A stretch of 64,000 bases of DNA from Paratinospora sagittata (taxonomy: Eukaryota; Streptophyta; Magnoliopsida; Ranunculales; Menispermaceae), in contig CM069607.1 of the NCBI GenBank assembly GCA_035771175.1, forward strand, positions 20,840,001-20,904,000, in the 5' to 3' direction. This document shows, piece after piece, positions 11,333 to 22,021 of the stretch. Below the pieces are notes generated by a model that saw only the letters and a list, made by a program, of their open reading frames with translations, was not told the DNA's origin and did no database searches. How positions within the stretch are numbered: the first letter of the stretch is position 1; each line of letters opens with the position of its first letter. The position numbers and the translations under genes are program-made.

Positions 11333-14300
11333 GGAAGCTCCAGTGGGTCAAAGAAGAAAATAGATGATGACAGAACAAGAAAAGGAAACGGCCCCAGTTC
11401 TAACTAGTCTACCTTTTTATTGTTTTCAAAAGGGGGAGGAGAAATAGAGAAATACTAGGTTAAGTTAGTACATTAATCAGGGGAGCTACAAAAGGAAGTT
11501 GCATGTTAAGGGGAGTACTTGAATTTTTAATGGTTAACCTTGATGTTATGTTGTGACACTATGACACTTTGTGTGTTTGAATTGATCTAACCATGACTAC
11601 AATTTTTGAACTGTTATGTTTCTAAGTTTGCAATGAGCATTAAATGTCCATCTATCTTAAATGAATGAAATTTTTGATATTTCTATGCCATGCTAATGTG
11701 ATATGTATGAAAGCACCTGTATTTATGTATCACTTGGCTAAAAGGTATTTGAATGTTTGAAATCATCAAAAAGAGGGAGATTGTTATCTCCAGGAACCCC
11801 ATAATGTGAACGTTTTGATGATTCCAAAATACTCACCTGAGTATCCAATGATCTTGTTAAATGTTTCAGTAATGTCAGAAATCAAGATCAAAGAGTTGCG
11901 CTTATTAAGCTTACAAGATAATTGAGCAATCAAGATCAAAGCTTCAAGAGTTTCAAGAACCTAGATAATGCAGAACTTTTACTCAACTGATTCACAACAA
12001 GTTTTGCATATTTGCGTGATTTTGATCAATTTGTTTCCAAATAATTCAATCTTTTTAATTCATCCTTCAGTACTCAGTTTAATAGAAATTCATCATGATT
12101 TTAATCAATACAAATCTAGTGTTTCAAAGCCTTCTCTTGAAAGATTTCTTAAGGAAATAGGAAACAAAGTCAAGTCCAGCCGAAAACAGGAAGCTCCAGT
12201 GGCTCAAAGAAGAAAACAGATGATGACAAAAAAAGAAAAGGAAAAGGCCCTAGTTCTAACTAGTCTACCCTTTTGTTGTTTTCAAAAAGGGGAGGAGAAA
12301 TAGAGAAATACTAGGTTAAGTTAGTACATCAATCAACGGAGCTACAAAAGGAAGCTGCAAGTTAGGGGGAGAAGTTTAATTTTTAATGATTACACTTGAT
12401 GTTAAGTTGTGACACTATGACACTTGGTGTGTTTGAATTGATCTGACCATGACTACAATTTTTTAATTGTTATGCTTCTAAATTTGCATTGAGCATTAAA
12501 TGTCTATCTATCTTAAAACAATGCAATTTTTGATATCTCTATGCCATGCTAATGTATTTTGTTTGAAAGTACCTATATTTATTATCACTTAACTAAAAGG
12601 TATTTGAGTGTTTGAAATCATCAAAAAGGTGGAGATTGTTATCTCAAGGAACCCCATAATGTGAACGTTTTGATGATTCCAAACTACTAACCTGAGTATC
12701 GAATGATCTTGTTAAATGTTTCAGTAATGTCAAAAATCAAGATCAAAGCTTGAAGAGTTTCAAGTACTTAGATAATGTAGAACTTTAACTCAAGTGATTC
12801 TCAGCAAGTTTTGCATATTTGCATAATTGCAAGATTTTGATCAATTTGTTTTCAAATAATTTAATGTTTTTAGTTCATGCTTAAGTACTCTGTTTGATTG
12901 AAATTCATGATGATTTTAATCAATACAAATCTAGTTTTTCAAAGCCTTCTCTTGAAAGATTTCTTAAGGAAATAAGGAAACAAAGTCATGTCAAGACGAA
13001 AGCAAAAAGCTCCAGTGCCTCAAAGAAGAAAACAAATGATGACAAAAAAAAATGGAAAAGGCCCCAGTTCTAACTAGTCTACCCTTTTGTTGTTTTTAAA
13101 AGGGGGAGGAGAAATAGAGAAATACTAGGCTAACTTAGTAAATGAATCAGTGGAGCTACAAAAGGTACCAACAAGCTCGGGGGAGAAGTTGAATTTTTAA
13201 TGATTAAACTTGATGTTATGTTGTGACACTATGACAATTTGTGTGTTTGAATTGATCTAACCATGACTACAATTTTTGAATTGTTATGCTTCTAATTTGC
13301 ATTGAGCATTAAATGTCTATCTATCTTAAATGAATGCAATTTTTGATAACTCTATGGGATGCTTATGTGACTTGTATGAAAGCACCTGTATTTATGTATC
13401 ACTTAGCTAAAAGCTATTTGAGTGTTTGAAATCATCAAAAAGGGGGAGATTGTTATCTCAAGGAACCCCATAATGTGAAAGTTTTGATGATTCCAAACTA
13501 TTCACCTGAGTGTCCAATGATCTTGTTAAATGTTTCAGTAATGTCGAAAATCAAGATCAAAGAGCTGCGCTTATTAAGCTTACAAGATAATTGAGCAATC
13601 AAGATCAACGCTTCAAGAGTCTCAAGTACTTAGATAATGTAGAACTTTAACTCAAGTGATTCTCAGCAAGTTTTGCATATTTGCATAATTGCATGATTTT
13701 GATCAATATGTTTTCAAGTATTTTAATCTTTTTAATTCATCCTTCAGTACTCAGTTTGATAGAAATTCATCATGATTTTAATCAATAAAAAGGTAGTGTT
13801 TCGAAGCGTGCTCTTGAAAGATATCTTAAGGAAATAAGGAAACAAAGTCAAGTCCAGCCGAAAGCAGAAAGATCTAGTGGCTTAAGGAAGAGAACATACG
13901 ATGACAAAAAAAGAAAAGGAAAAGGCCCCAGTTTTAACTAGTCTACCCTTTTCTTCTATTCAAAAGGGGGAGGAGAAATAGAGAAATACTAGGCTAAGTT
14001 AGTCAATCAATCAACGGAGCTACAAAAGGAAGTTGCAAGCTATGTGGAGAAGTTGAATTTTTAATGATTAAACTAGATGTTATGTTGTGACACTATGACA
14101 CTTTGTTTGTTTGAATTGATCTGACCACGACTACAATTTTTTAATTGTCATGCTTCTAAACTTGGATTGAGCATTAAATGTCTATCTATCTTCAATGATT
14201 GCAATTTTTTATATCTCTATGTCGTGCTAATGTGATCTGTATGAAAGCACATGTATTTTTGTATCACTTAGCTAAAAGGTAATTGAGTGTTTGAAATCAT

Positions 14301-14487
14301 CAAAAAGGGGGAAATTGTCATCTCAAGGATCCCTATAATGTGAATGTTTTGATGATTCCAAACTACTCACCTGAGTATCCAATGATCTTGTTAAATGTTT
14401 CAGTAATGTCAGAAATCAAGATCAAACAACCACGCTTATTTAGCTAACAAGATAATTGAGCAATCAAGATCAAAGCTTCAAGAGTTT
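11333..14487 (+). repeat. ~850-bp tandem repeat array, left block
   Basis: About 3.7 units. Landmarks ending each unit (AAAAAGGGGGAGATTGTTATC-like, with variants) fall near 11773, 12628, 13441 and 14306. Each unit has (1) a Lys/Ser-rich coding-like tail, (2) TTTTCAAAAGGGGGAGGAG, (3) about 450 bp AT-rich, (4) GAAATCATCAAAAAGGGGGAG, then (5) TGTTATCTC... and TTTTGATGATTCCAAAC. Parts 2, 4 and 5 match the layout of the copia element C-A 3' end at 49718-49990 (GCAAAAGGGGGAGAAG; GAAATCATCAAAAAGGAGG; TGTTGAACC; TTTTGATGATTACAAACC). So each unit looks like a copia 3' UTR, PPT and LTR start, multiplied in tandem. Frames such as 11968-12303 are by-products. Confidence 0.9.
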
Positions 14488-14492
14488 CAAGT
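14488..14492. other. Target-site duplication of G2, left copy (CAAGT)
   Basis: CAAGT directly precedes the LTR start TGTCACACC; the same five bases follow the other LTR at 25563-25567. Joining the flanks restores the tandem repeat sequence without a gap, so G2 is an insertion into an array unit. Confidence 0.95.
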
Positions 14493-15594
14493 TGTCACAC
14501 CCCGCCCGGACGCGCCTAAACCGGCGGTACACTCTCGGACGGGGCTGACATTTGGAACAATTACAATGGTAACAACAGAGTGCGCAGCGGAAATACGGTA
14601 CACACAGTACAAATCTGATTTCATTTAATTCAAAATACTTTTGTACATAGAATGGTCAAGGGAACATACTCCCAAAATCCCCAATGAATCATACAAAGGG
14701 TACAAAATGTGGGCCCCATAACCTGCACCCAGTCCACTCTAATTTTCTGTGAAAGATTGGATAATAATGGAGTGAGCTTAACGCGCTCAGTGGGTAAATA
14801 GTGCATGAGTATAACAATTAATAAAGTATACTTCAATATCAAATATCTTAAATACACATGTGAGCATTGTAATCAATCAATATGAATGTATGCATGACAC
14901 CGTCTCGTAATGGTTTGATGAACGTACATCGCCTGAATTCACGAACAGGAACGATGCTCTGGATTCACGTACTGATGTCCCTCCCGGGTGTAGCCGGGTT
15001 CTCATGTACGTCCCTCTCCAGATAAATGTAATGAATAGCGAGCAATGCTCCTAACTATTCTATGAGTCATAAACCATATACGTCCCTAGGTGGTGATATG
15101 TATGATGCCAATGCATGAACTGGTCTAGTCTACTGGTCTAGTCTTTTCTTGTCATTTAGACTGACTTTGGCAACGTCTGGTGATCCTTATCAGGGTTGGT
15201 ATCATGACGTGAAAGATTAGGACATTCAGTATTACTGTATAACTTGACAGCCTTCAATAAGACCAACTAGATCAGTCCCCAGTTGAGAGGTGAGACACAA
15301 GGTCTGCTTAAATACCAATCGCCTAGAGCAGCCCGCTGCCTCCCGTTCACTATTTAAAGTTACTGGGGACAAGACCGAGTCTAGTTGAGTCGGATTGACT
15401 ACAAATCCGGCATTATAACAGTGTAATACATGAATTCCAAATATACATGCATATGTGCGGCGGTATAAACAGTATATGACATAATGCAGTGTAAATGAAT
15501 AGTAGACATAATAATAATTGAATGTAAACTTTAATAAAAGTTATGAAACACGCAAACCTATGTTTCGTTCCCCACCTTCAGATAAAACTTCTTC

Positions 15595-15684
15595 TTTCAG
15601 ATCTGGCGCTTTCCTCCGGATAGAACTTCGTTGCACCGCTTTCAGATCTGGCGCTTTCCTCCGGATAGAACTTTGTTGCACCGC
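15595..15684. repeat. 45-bp direct duplication in the G2 LTR
   Basis: Two copies starting TTTCAGATCTGGCGCTTTCC at 15595 and 15640, one base different near the end. The same duplication is in the right LTR (about 25057-25146), so it predates insertion. A small frame through it is not a gene. Confidence 0.92.
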
Positions 15685-15808
15685 ACCGAGAGTCTCAGAC
15701 AGAGAGTCTCAAAAGCTTAGAATGCGTGGAAAGGAGAAGAAATTCACAAGAGAAGGTGATTTGGGGTGAGGAATGAGAAATGAGGAGGTTTCTTATATAG
15801 AGATTTTT

Positions 15809-16233
15809 GCGCCTGTACGTTCTGGCATGCGCCTGAACGTTCTGGCATGCGCCTGTACGTTCTGGCATGCGCCTGAACGTTCTGGCATGCCTTGCGCCTG
15901 AACGTTCTGGCATGCGCCTGAACGTTTTGGCATGCGCCTAAACGTTCTGTCATGCGCCTGAACGTTTGGGCATGCATTGCGCCTGAACGTTCTGTCATGC
16001 GCCTGAACGTTCTGTCATGCGCCTGAACGTTCTGGCATGCGCCTGAATGTTCTGTCATGCGCCTGAACGTTCTGGCATGCGCCTGAACGTTCTGTCATGC
16101 GCCTGAACGTTCTGGTATGCCTTGCGCCTGAACGTTCTGGCATGCGCCTGAACGTTTGGGCAGGTATTGCGCCTGAACATTTGGGCATGCATTGCGCCTG
16201 AACGTTCTAGTATGCGCCTGAACGTTCGAGCGT
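15809..16233. repeat. 20-bp minisatellite in the G2 3' LTR, 20 units
   Basis: Unit GCGCCTGAACGTTCTGGCAT, with some 25-bp units extended by GCCTT or GCATT. Twenty units by eye. In element sense it lies about 45-470 bp from the LTR start, inside likely U3. Most units contain the palindrome GAACGTTC. Arg/Gln-rich reading frames across it arise only from the repeat. Confidence 0.95.
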
Positions 16234-16280
16234 TACCCAAATAGTAATTTTTTTATTTTTGTGAAATACAGGGTATTACA

Positions 16281-16300
16281 CGCTACCCCCCCTTAAAGGG
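16281..16300 (-). other. Polypurine tract of G2
   Basis: Minus strand reads CCCTTTAAGGGGGGGTAGCG just before the LTR start TGTAATACC. Purine-rich with a run of G, at the exact LTR edge, as needed to prime plus-strand synthesis. Confidence 0.8.
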
Positions 16301-16520
16301 ATTTCGCCCTCGAAATCAAGTCATGTAGTGATGAGGGTTATCGGCTTGAGAAGTAGCCACAGGTGGATAAGGAGGCCACTGCATGTGTGCATCACTATAT
16401 CCATTGATATTATTTTCAAACATCTTCGTAGTTATTGAAGTGAAACAATGGATCAAGATAGGTGGAAACAATGTTTCATCTTGTGATTGATAAGTGAAAA
16501 TAATACAATGTATCACATCA

Positions 16521-17792
16521 TCAGTTGGTACTAGAAAACAATTCAGGGTATTTTTGTTTAATTGTTGCTTCTAGTTCCCATGTTGCTTCCTCTACGCCGT
16601 GGTGATCCCAGAGCACTTTCACAAGTGGTATGCTACGTCGTCGTAGTTCTTGAGTTTTTCGATCTAAAATCTGGATTGCTTTCTCCTGATACGTATTTCC
16701 TTCCTCAACCCGAACCTCGACTAAAGGGATGATATGCGAAGGATCAGGACGATACTTGCGAAGCATAGATACGTGAAAAACGTCCTGAACCTTAGGCATG
16801 GATGATGGAAGGGACAGACGATAAGCAAGTTTGCCAATACGTTCAATGATCTGAAATGGACCGATATATCGCAGGGACAGCTTGCCTTTGATTCCAAAGC
16901 GTTTGACACCTCTTGTGGGCTGGTCTTTCAGAAAAACAAAGTCCCCCTTATCAAATTCTAGAGGTTGTCTCCGCTTGTCAGCATAGCTCTTCTGTCTACT
17001 TTGTGCAACGCGAAGTCGCTCCTTTATTAGTGTGATCTTCTCAGAAGTCTCTTGAACTAGTTCAGGGCATAACTGCGGTCGATCTGCCATATCTAACCAG
17101 CATACCAGAGATCTGCAAGGCCGACCATAGAGAGCCTCGTATGGTGCCATGCCGATACTAGTTTGGTAGTTGTTGTTGTATGCAAACTCAGCTAGATGCA
17201 AATACTTTGCCCATCCATCATTAAAGTCCAAAATACAACAGCGTAACATGTCTTCTAAGATTTGGATAAGCCGCTCTGACTGCCCATCAGTCTGAGGATG
17301 GAAGGCTGTGCTCATAGTGATCTTAGAACCCATTCTATTCTGGAAGCTTTTCCAAAAGTTGGATGTGAATCGAGGGTCTCGATCAGAGACGATCGTGAGT
17401 GGTATGCCATGAAGGCGTACGATCTCTCTTTCATAGAGTTCTGCAAGTTTGGCGGGATTATCCGAGAACTTTATTGGCAAGAAGTGTGCAGACTTTGTAA
17501 GTCTGTCAATGATTACCAAGATATCATCTTGCCCTTTATTGTTTCGAGGTAAGGCTGTGACAAAATCCATTGCGATGTTCTCCCATTTCCATTCTCCAAT
17601 AGGTAACGGCTGGAGAAGTCCAGAGGGAAGTCTTCGTTCTACCTTGACTTGCTGGTAAACGAGACATCGAGCAACGAAGTCTGCAATTTCCTTCTTCATG
17701 CCAGAAAACCAGAATTGTCGCTTGACATCCTTGTACATCTTGTCACCCCCAGGATGAATAGCGTACCTCGAACAGTACATCTCAGTAAGCAC
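16521..17792 (-). pseudogene. G2 integrase with chromodomain-like tail
   Basis: The longest intact piece of G2 (about 420 codons). Order: zinc-binding region (HPGGDKMYKDVKR, MKKEIADFVARCLVYQQVK, where the second Cys of C-x2-C is Tyr), core with AMDFVTALP, VSDRDPRFTSNFW and QSERLIQILED, so all three catalytic acidic residues (D, D, E) are present, then FAYNNNYQTSIGMAPYEALY, and a C-terminal domain with GPFQIIERIG and VFHVSMLRKY. It ends with a chromodomain-like tail (ILDRKTQELRRRSIPLVKV, EEATWE), which in chromoviruses can bind modified histones. Separated from RNase H by a TGA at 17904-17906 in the same frame. Without that stop and the zinc Cys loss this piece would look complete. Confidence 0.92.
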
Positions 17793-17903
17793 GTCTTTAT
17801 GAACCTCAGGATCGTTCGGTAGGCAGAGACATTTTTTATAGCAAACGGTGCCATCTCTAGAGACCGACCAATGAGGAAGGTCCTGGCCGGTGAGTAGAAG
17901 GTC

Positions 17904-18956
17904 TCATTTCTCCATTAACATAGGGTCATTGGCTTGAGCGGCTGAAATCTTTCGAACGAGCTCAGAGTTGACTGATAATTGAGAGAGTCGTGGTCTTAGT
18001 CCTTCAACGTTCAGCTGTAGGTTAAAGTTCTCCAACTCTGTAGCCAACTTCCCCATTTCGTAGTTAAGAGTGCAAGCAACATAAGATTTTCTACTCAGGG
18101 CATCGGCCACAACATTAGCCTTTCCGGGATGGTACTGGAGTTGAAAGTCATAGTCTTTCAAGAATTCCAACCATCGTCTTTGGCGGAGGTTAAAGTCTCT
18201 CTGAGTGTATATGTACTTAAGACTCTTGTGATTCGAGAAGACCTCAAACCGTTCGCCGTATAGGTAATGACGCCATAACTTTAGTGCAAATACGACAGCT
18301 GCAAGTTCTAAGTCATGCGTTGGGTAATTACCCTCCTGAATCTTCAGTTGTCTGGATGCATATGCAACCACTTGGCCTTCTTGCATTAGCACGGCACCTA
18401 AGCCTTGGAGAGAGGCGTCGGTGTATAATGAAAATCCAATTGCATTTCTTGGAGTGATAAGTACAGGTGCTGTCGTGAGGCATTTTTTCAATTCCTGAAA
18501 TGATGCTTCACAGGCGGGATTCCATAGAAATCGCACGTCTTTTCGAGTGAGCTGGGTCATAGGTTCAGTAATCTTTGAGAAGTCCTTGATGAAGCGTCTG
18601 TAATAGCCAGCCAACCCAAGAAAACTCCTAATCTGAGTAACAGTGGTAGGCTGCTTCCAGTTTAAAACTGCTTCAACCTTAGAAGGATCTACCTCAATGC
18701 CATTGCCTGAAACCACATGGCCTAGGAATTGAACTCTCTTTGCCCAAAATTCGCACTTACTCAACTTTGCATACAGTTGGTGGCTTCTCAAGGTCTGGAG
18801 GACTATCTTTAAATGTAATTTATGGTCTTCCTCGGTTGAGGAATATATCAAGATGTCGTCCACAAAAACCACGACAAATCGGTCTAAGTATAACCTGAAG
18901 ATGCGATTCATCAAATTCATGAATGCAGCAGGTGCATTTGTTAGACCGAACGACAT
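17904..18956 (-). pseudogene. G2 reverse transcriptase palm/thumb and RNase H
   Basis: Starts in the RT palm ([18 protein letters not shown]), catalytic FVDDI with both Asp kept, [31 protein letters not shown], then RNase H ([54 protein letters not shown]). In the FSDHKSL block the Asp is Asn, a change at a conserved acidic position. The frame is shared with the pieces before and after, with a TGA at each end (19017-19019 and 17904-17906). The tether to integrase follows. Confidence 0.92.
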
Positions 18957-19016
18957 AACTAAGAACTCGTAATGACCGTACCGAGTTCGGAACGCCGTCT
19001 TGGTGATGTCCGACTC

Positions 19017-19298
19017 TCAGATCCGGAGTTGGTGATAACCGGAACGTAAATCAATCTTAGAGAAAAATTTGGCATCTCTAAGTTGGTCGAACAAGTCATC
19101 GATCCTGGGTAATGGATATTTGTTCTTGATGGTGACGTTATTCAACTTGCGATAATCGATGCAAAGTCGTAACGAACTATCCTTTTTGCGAACAAATAGA
19201 ACTGGAGCGCCCCAGGGTGATGAACTCTTTCGGATGAAGCCATTACTCTCTAATTCCTTAAGTTGTTTGTCTAATTCGACCAGTTCGACATTTGACAT
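19017..19298 (-). pseudogene. G2 reverse transcriptase N-terminal part
   Basis: RT fingers: [60 protein letters not shown] and [13 protein letters not shown]. Upstream it is separated from the protease piece by an in-frame TAA (19302-19304) where the family has the Tyr of YRM. Downstream a TGA replaces an Arg codon, which is what a C-to-T change at a methylated CpG would give. Confidence 0.9.
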
Positions 19299-19301
19299 TC
19301 T

Positions 19302-20405
19302 TTATGGTGGAATTGAGATAGGCCATGTCCCAGGTATGAGGTTGATCTCAAAATTGAATTCCCTAACTGGAGGTAGACCAGGAAGGTCATTAAGAAAAAT
19401 CATTAGGAATTCAGATATGACTGGAACATCATGTACTTCGAGAGGGTATAGTGCTGGTGAGTTGGTTTCATTGCCAAGGGATAGAGCTCGAAGTTGTGCC
19501 TTGAGAAGGGCAATGGTTGATTTGTGTATCCATTGCCTCGTTCCCTGAAGCTTGACCAACTCGCCTGTAGGCAAGGTTAAGTAAACTTGCTTCTTCATAC
19601 ATTCGATCTTTGTATCCAGTGGTGTTAACCAGTCCATGCCAAGGATGATGTCGAAGTCGTCAAAATCCATCACAAGCAGATCGGCATATATGATATGTTC
19701 TGACATTCGAAGCTCACATCGAGAACACTGCAAGTTGACGTCAGTACCAGATCCGAACGGTGATGTGACATGGAATGTGATGTTTGTGGGTTCAGGATGC
19801 AGGCCTAAATGTCTTACCAATGCTGATGATATAAAAGAATGCGTAGCACTTGAATCAAACAAAACATGCACCATTGTATTGAACAAAGGAAAGGTACCTT
19901 CGACGACATTGTTGTCTAGTAGGGGATGTTGAGCGATGGCGAATGCTCGGCCCTGATTCCGTTGACCCTGGTTCTGCTGGTTCTGCCTAGGTTGGGCATT
20001 AGCAGCAGGTGGTGCTTGTTGGACCGGAATAGCCGGAATAGGTTGCTGAAGGTGCGGACAAAGATGTTTTACATGGCCCTTCTGGCCGCAGTTGAAACAT
20101 GTCGGATGATACTGCGGATGGTTCTGTTGGCCATGCTGGTTGTTCTGCTGGCCATGCTGAATGTGGTGTCGACCACCACCTCTGCCATTGCCGTTTCGAC
20201 GGCCACCTCTTCCATAACGACGTCCGCGGCCATGATTTCGGAAACCCTGATGGTTAGGGTTAGAAGGTTCAGCCGCAGGTGTTGTGGCCTCATTCTTCGA
20301 AACCGGGGCTGGGAGGGCTGGGTTTTGATTGTAGTAGGGCTTTTTCTTGTTGCCCTGTTGCATGCCTTGTAGGGAAAACGTTGCAGGCCGTTTGCCCTTA
20401 TTCAT
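19302..20405 (-). pseudogene. G2 Gag C-terminus with zinc knuckle, and protease
   Basis: Order: a low-complexity Asn/Gln/Gly/Arg-rich linker (about residues 35-105, the likely RNA-binding tail), one CCHC knuckle (CFNCGQKGHVKHLCP, about residue 108), a second Gln/Ala-rich linker, and an aspartic protease with VLFDSSATHSFIS (family D-S-G-A, here D-S-S-A, so the active-site Gly is lost) and IILGMDWL. It ends in LPGLPPVREFNFEINLIPGT, the protease-RT connection. In frame with the preceding gag piece through a TAG (20415-20417). Confidence 0.9.
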
Positions 20406-20414
20406 TCGCTGTTC

Positions 20415-21237
20415 CTATAAGAGCTTCTCTTGTTCAAAGCTCATGGCTTTGTCAACAACCTCTTTGTAAATCTTGAGATCCAAGATTGATAAGGCTTGCC
20501 GAATGTCATGGCGAAGGCCATTATAAAATTTCTTAGTCTTATCTCGCTCCGTTGAGATGGTGGAGAGAGAGTAGACGGATAATTCTTTGAATTTTCCAGT
20601 ATATTCTCTGACGGTCATGGTGCCTTGGTATAACTTTGCGAAGTCCTGTCGCTTCTGCTTCATCACCGCACTGGGAAAATACTCATCAATAAACATTGAC
20701 TCGAACTATTGCCAAGTCATATCGGCTATGTTGACCCGTGGGTCTTCTTTCACTGTGATCTACCATTTGTTTGCTCCACCAACAAGTTGGTAGGTCGCTA
20801 GTGGAATTTTACGAGTCTCATCGACTCCCATTGCATCAAGAGCCTTCTTTGACTCATCCAGCCACTTTTGCACCTCATCAGGATCAATGGTGCCATCGAA
20901 AGTAAGAGGTTATAGCCGCTTGTATTTAGTAATCTGATCGGTTTGAGCTTCCGACCAAATTTTACAGGTGCTTGAACCATGGCAACCTGACTGGCTGCAG
21001 TCTCCTGAACGACAGTTTGAACAGTGGCCTTCATCGCCTCAATAAATCCAGCGAAGAAGGTTTCAATGCTTGAAGGCGTGGAAAAGGGTGCGGGTGGGGA
21101 TGGGATTGCCTGCCAGATGGAGTGGCAGTGTCGGGTGCGGCTTGTGCTGTTGTCCGAGGCGGCGGTTCCTGAATCTCAGGAGGTGCCTTAACTGCGGGAC
21201 GAACAATACGTGGCCTTCCTCTCTTTCTTGTTTGCAT
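20415..21237 (-). pseudogene. G2 Gag N-terminal and central domain
   Basis: Start taken at 21237 (MQTRKRGRPRIVRPAVKAPP), a basic then Pro-rich N-terminus. After a frameshift near 21060 comes an Ala/Val-rich part (MKATVQTVVQETAASQVAMV), then, after another shift near 20940, the retrotransposon Gag domain: FDGTIDPDEVQKWLDE, TYQLVGGANKWW, and FIDEYFPSAVMKQKRQDFAK followed by LYQGTMTVREYTGKF (20415-20696). At least two frameshifts and several in-frame stops (TAG near 20699, TAG 20415-20417). It matches the Gag type of the chromovirus pol beside it. Confidence 0.85.
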
Positions 21238-21251
21238 TTTCTCACTGGCAA

Positions 21252-22021
21252 GGAGAAAATAAAACCAAGATTAAGAAACTGTAGGCAAGTATAATGTTAT
21301 AGTATGCTCAGCAACAATTTCGAGAGTACTGTAATATTAAAATCACCTAATTTTCTAAGTAGAGTGTAAAGTTGTTGTTGAGGAATCAAAAAATCTTATA
21401 TATCTCGTATGTGTGGCCATGGTGTAAAAACAAACAAGGTTAGAATGTTTATATAATAAGTACAAAATTGTGCAAGTATTTAAAATGATTTGGTTCTGGT
21501 TTTTGTGAACATACATATATTTCATTGAAAATCCATACGAGTCATAAGAATTCTAAGATTTGCCTCGGTAAATAGCCTGAGCTAACGTTCTATCGCAATC
21601 TTATGCATTCAGACGCTTACTCTTAGTCTTTTCGATTATTATCCAAGTTCATGTGTCCCATACCACATGAATTTAGTAATAAGGGTGTCAACCAAGTTAA
21701 GTTGTATGAACACAGTCTCTAAAAACATTGGCTGAATAGAAGTTCACTAATAGTATCGTCCAAAGTTACACGTCCCATACCGTATAAACTTAGTGATAAG
21801 ATTAGTAATGCAACTTTCTCCAAATGTTTCTTTTCACACCAGGTCATGGGTTTTCTTACTTCCACATTTTATTTAGTATCCTCCAATTTTGTTGTGTCCC
21901 ATACCACTCCAAAGTTAGTGATACAAAAGAAAAAATGGTTGTAAGTTGGCCCACCAAAGATAGTCTTTAAACAAAACAATTTCATTCATATATATCAAAG
22001 GAAAGTTTACAATGCCAGTAA
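21252..22021. other. Spacer between G2 gag and the extra ORF, with a degenerate ~120-bp repeat
   Basis: No coding signal. Three copies of a degenerate block around GTCCCATACC followed by TTAGTGATA-like sequence occur near 21653, 21771 and 21893, about 120 bp apart, each preceded by a TATC-TCCAA-like run. The rest is AT-rich with nothing I can name. In element sense this is the stretch between the extra ORF stop and the gag start. Confidence 0.6.

Larger units (their letters stand above)
14493..16280 (-). mobile_element. G2 left LTR (3' LTR in element sense), complete
   Basis: Plus strand TGTCACACCCCG...GGTATTACA, 1788 bp; element sense starts TGTAATACCCTG after a G-rich tract. It holds the chromovirus LTR box (14747-14796), a 45-bp duplication and a 20-bp minisatellite. 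Against the direct part of the right LTR I count 5 differences over about 330 bp (15480-15808 versus 24942-25270), about 1.5%, so the insertion is fairly young compared with G1. Confidence 0.92.

Noticed and set aside
11968..12303. A 111-codon plus-strand frame
   Set aside because: It lies in one unit of the tandem array; other units carry stops and shifts at the same place. It has no domain, and the Lys-rich end is the decayed tail of the unit.
15809..16233. CRISPR-like look of a regular short repeat
   Set aside because: No unique spacers, head-to-tail units, plant retrotransposon LTR context.
15744..16240. Arg/Gln/Ala-rich frames opposite the G2 minisatellite
   Set aside because: A 20-bp unit reads in all frames in turn and gives repetitive peptide. 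No start context or homologue is expected.
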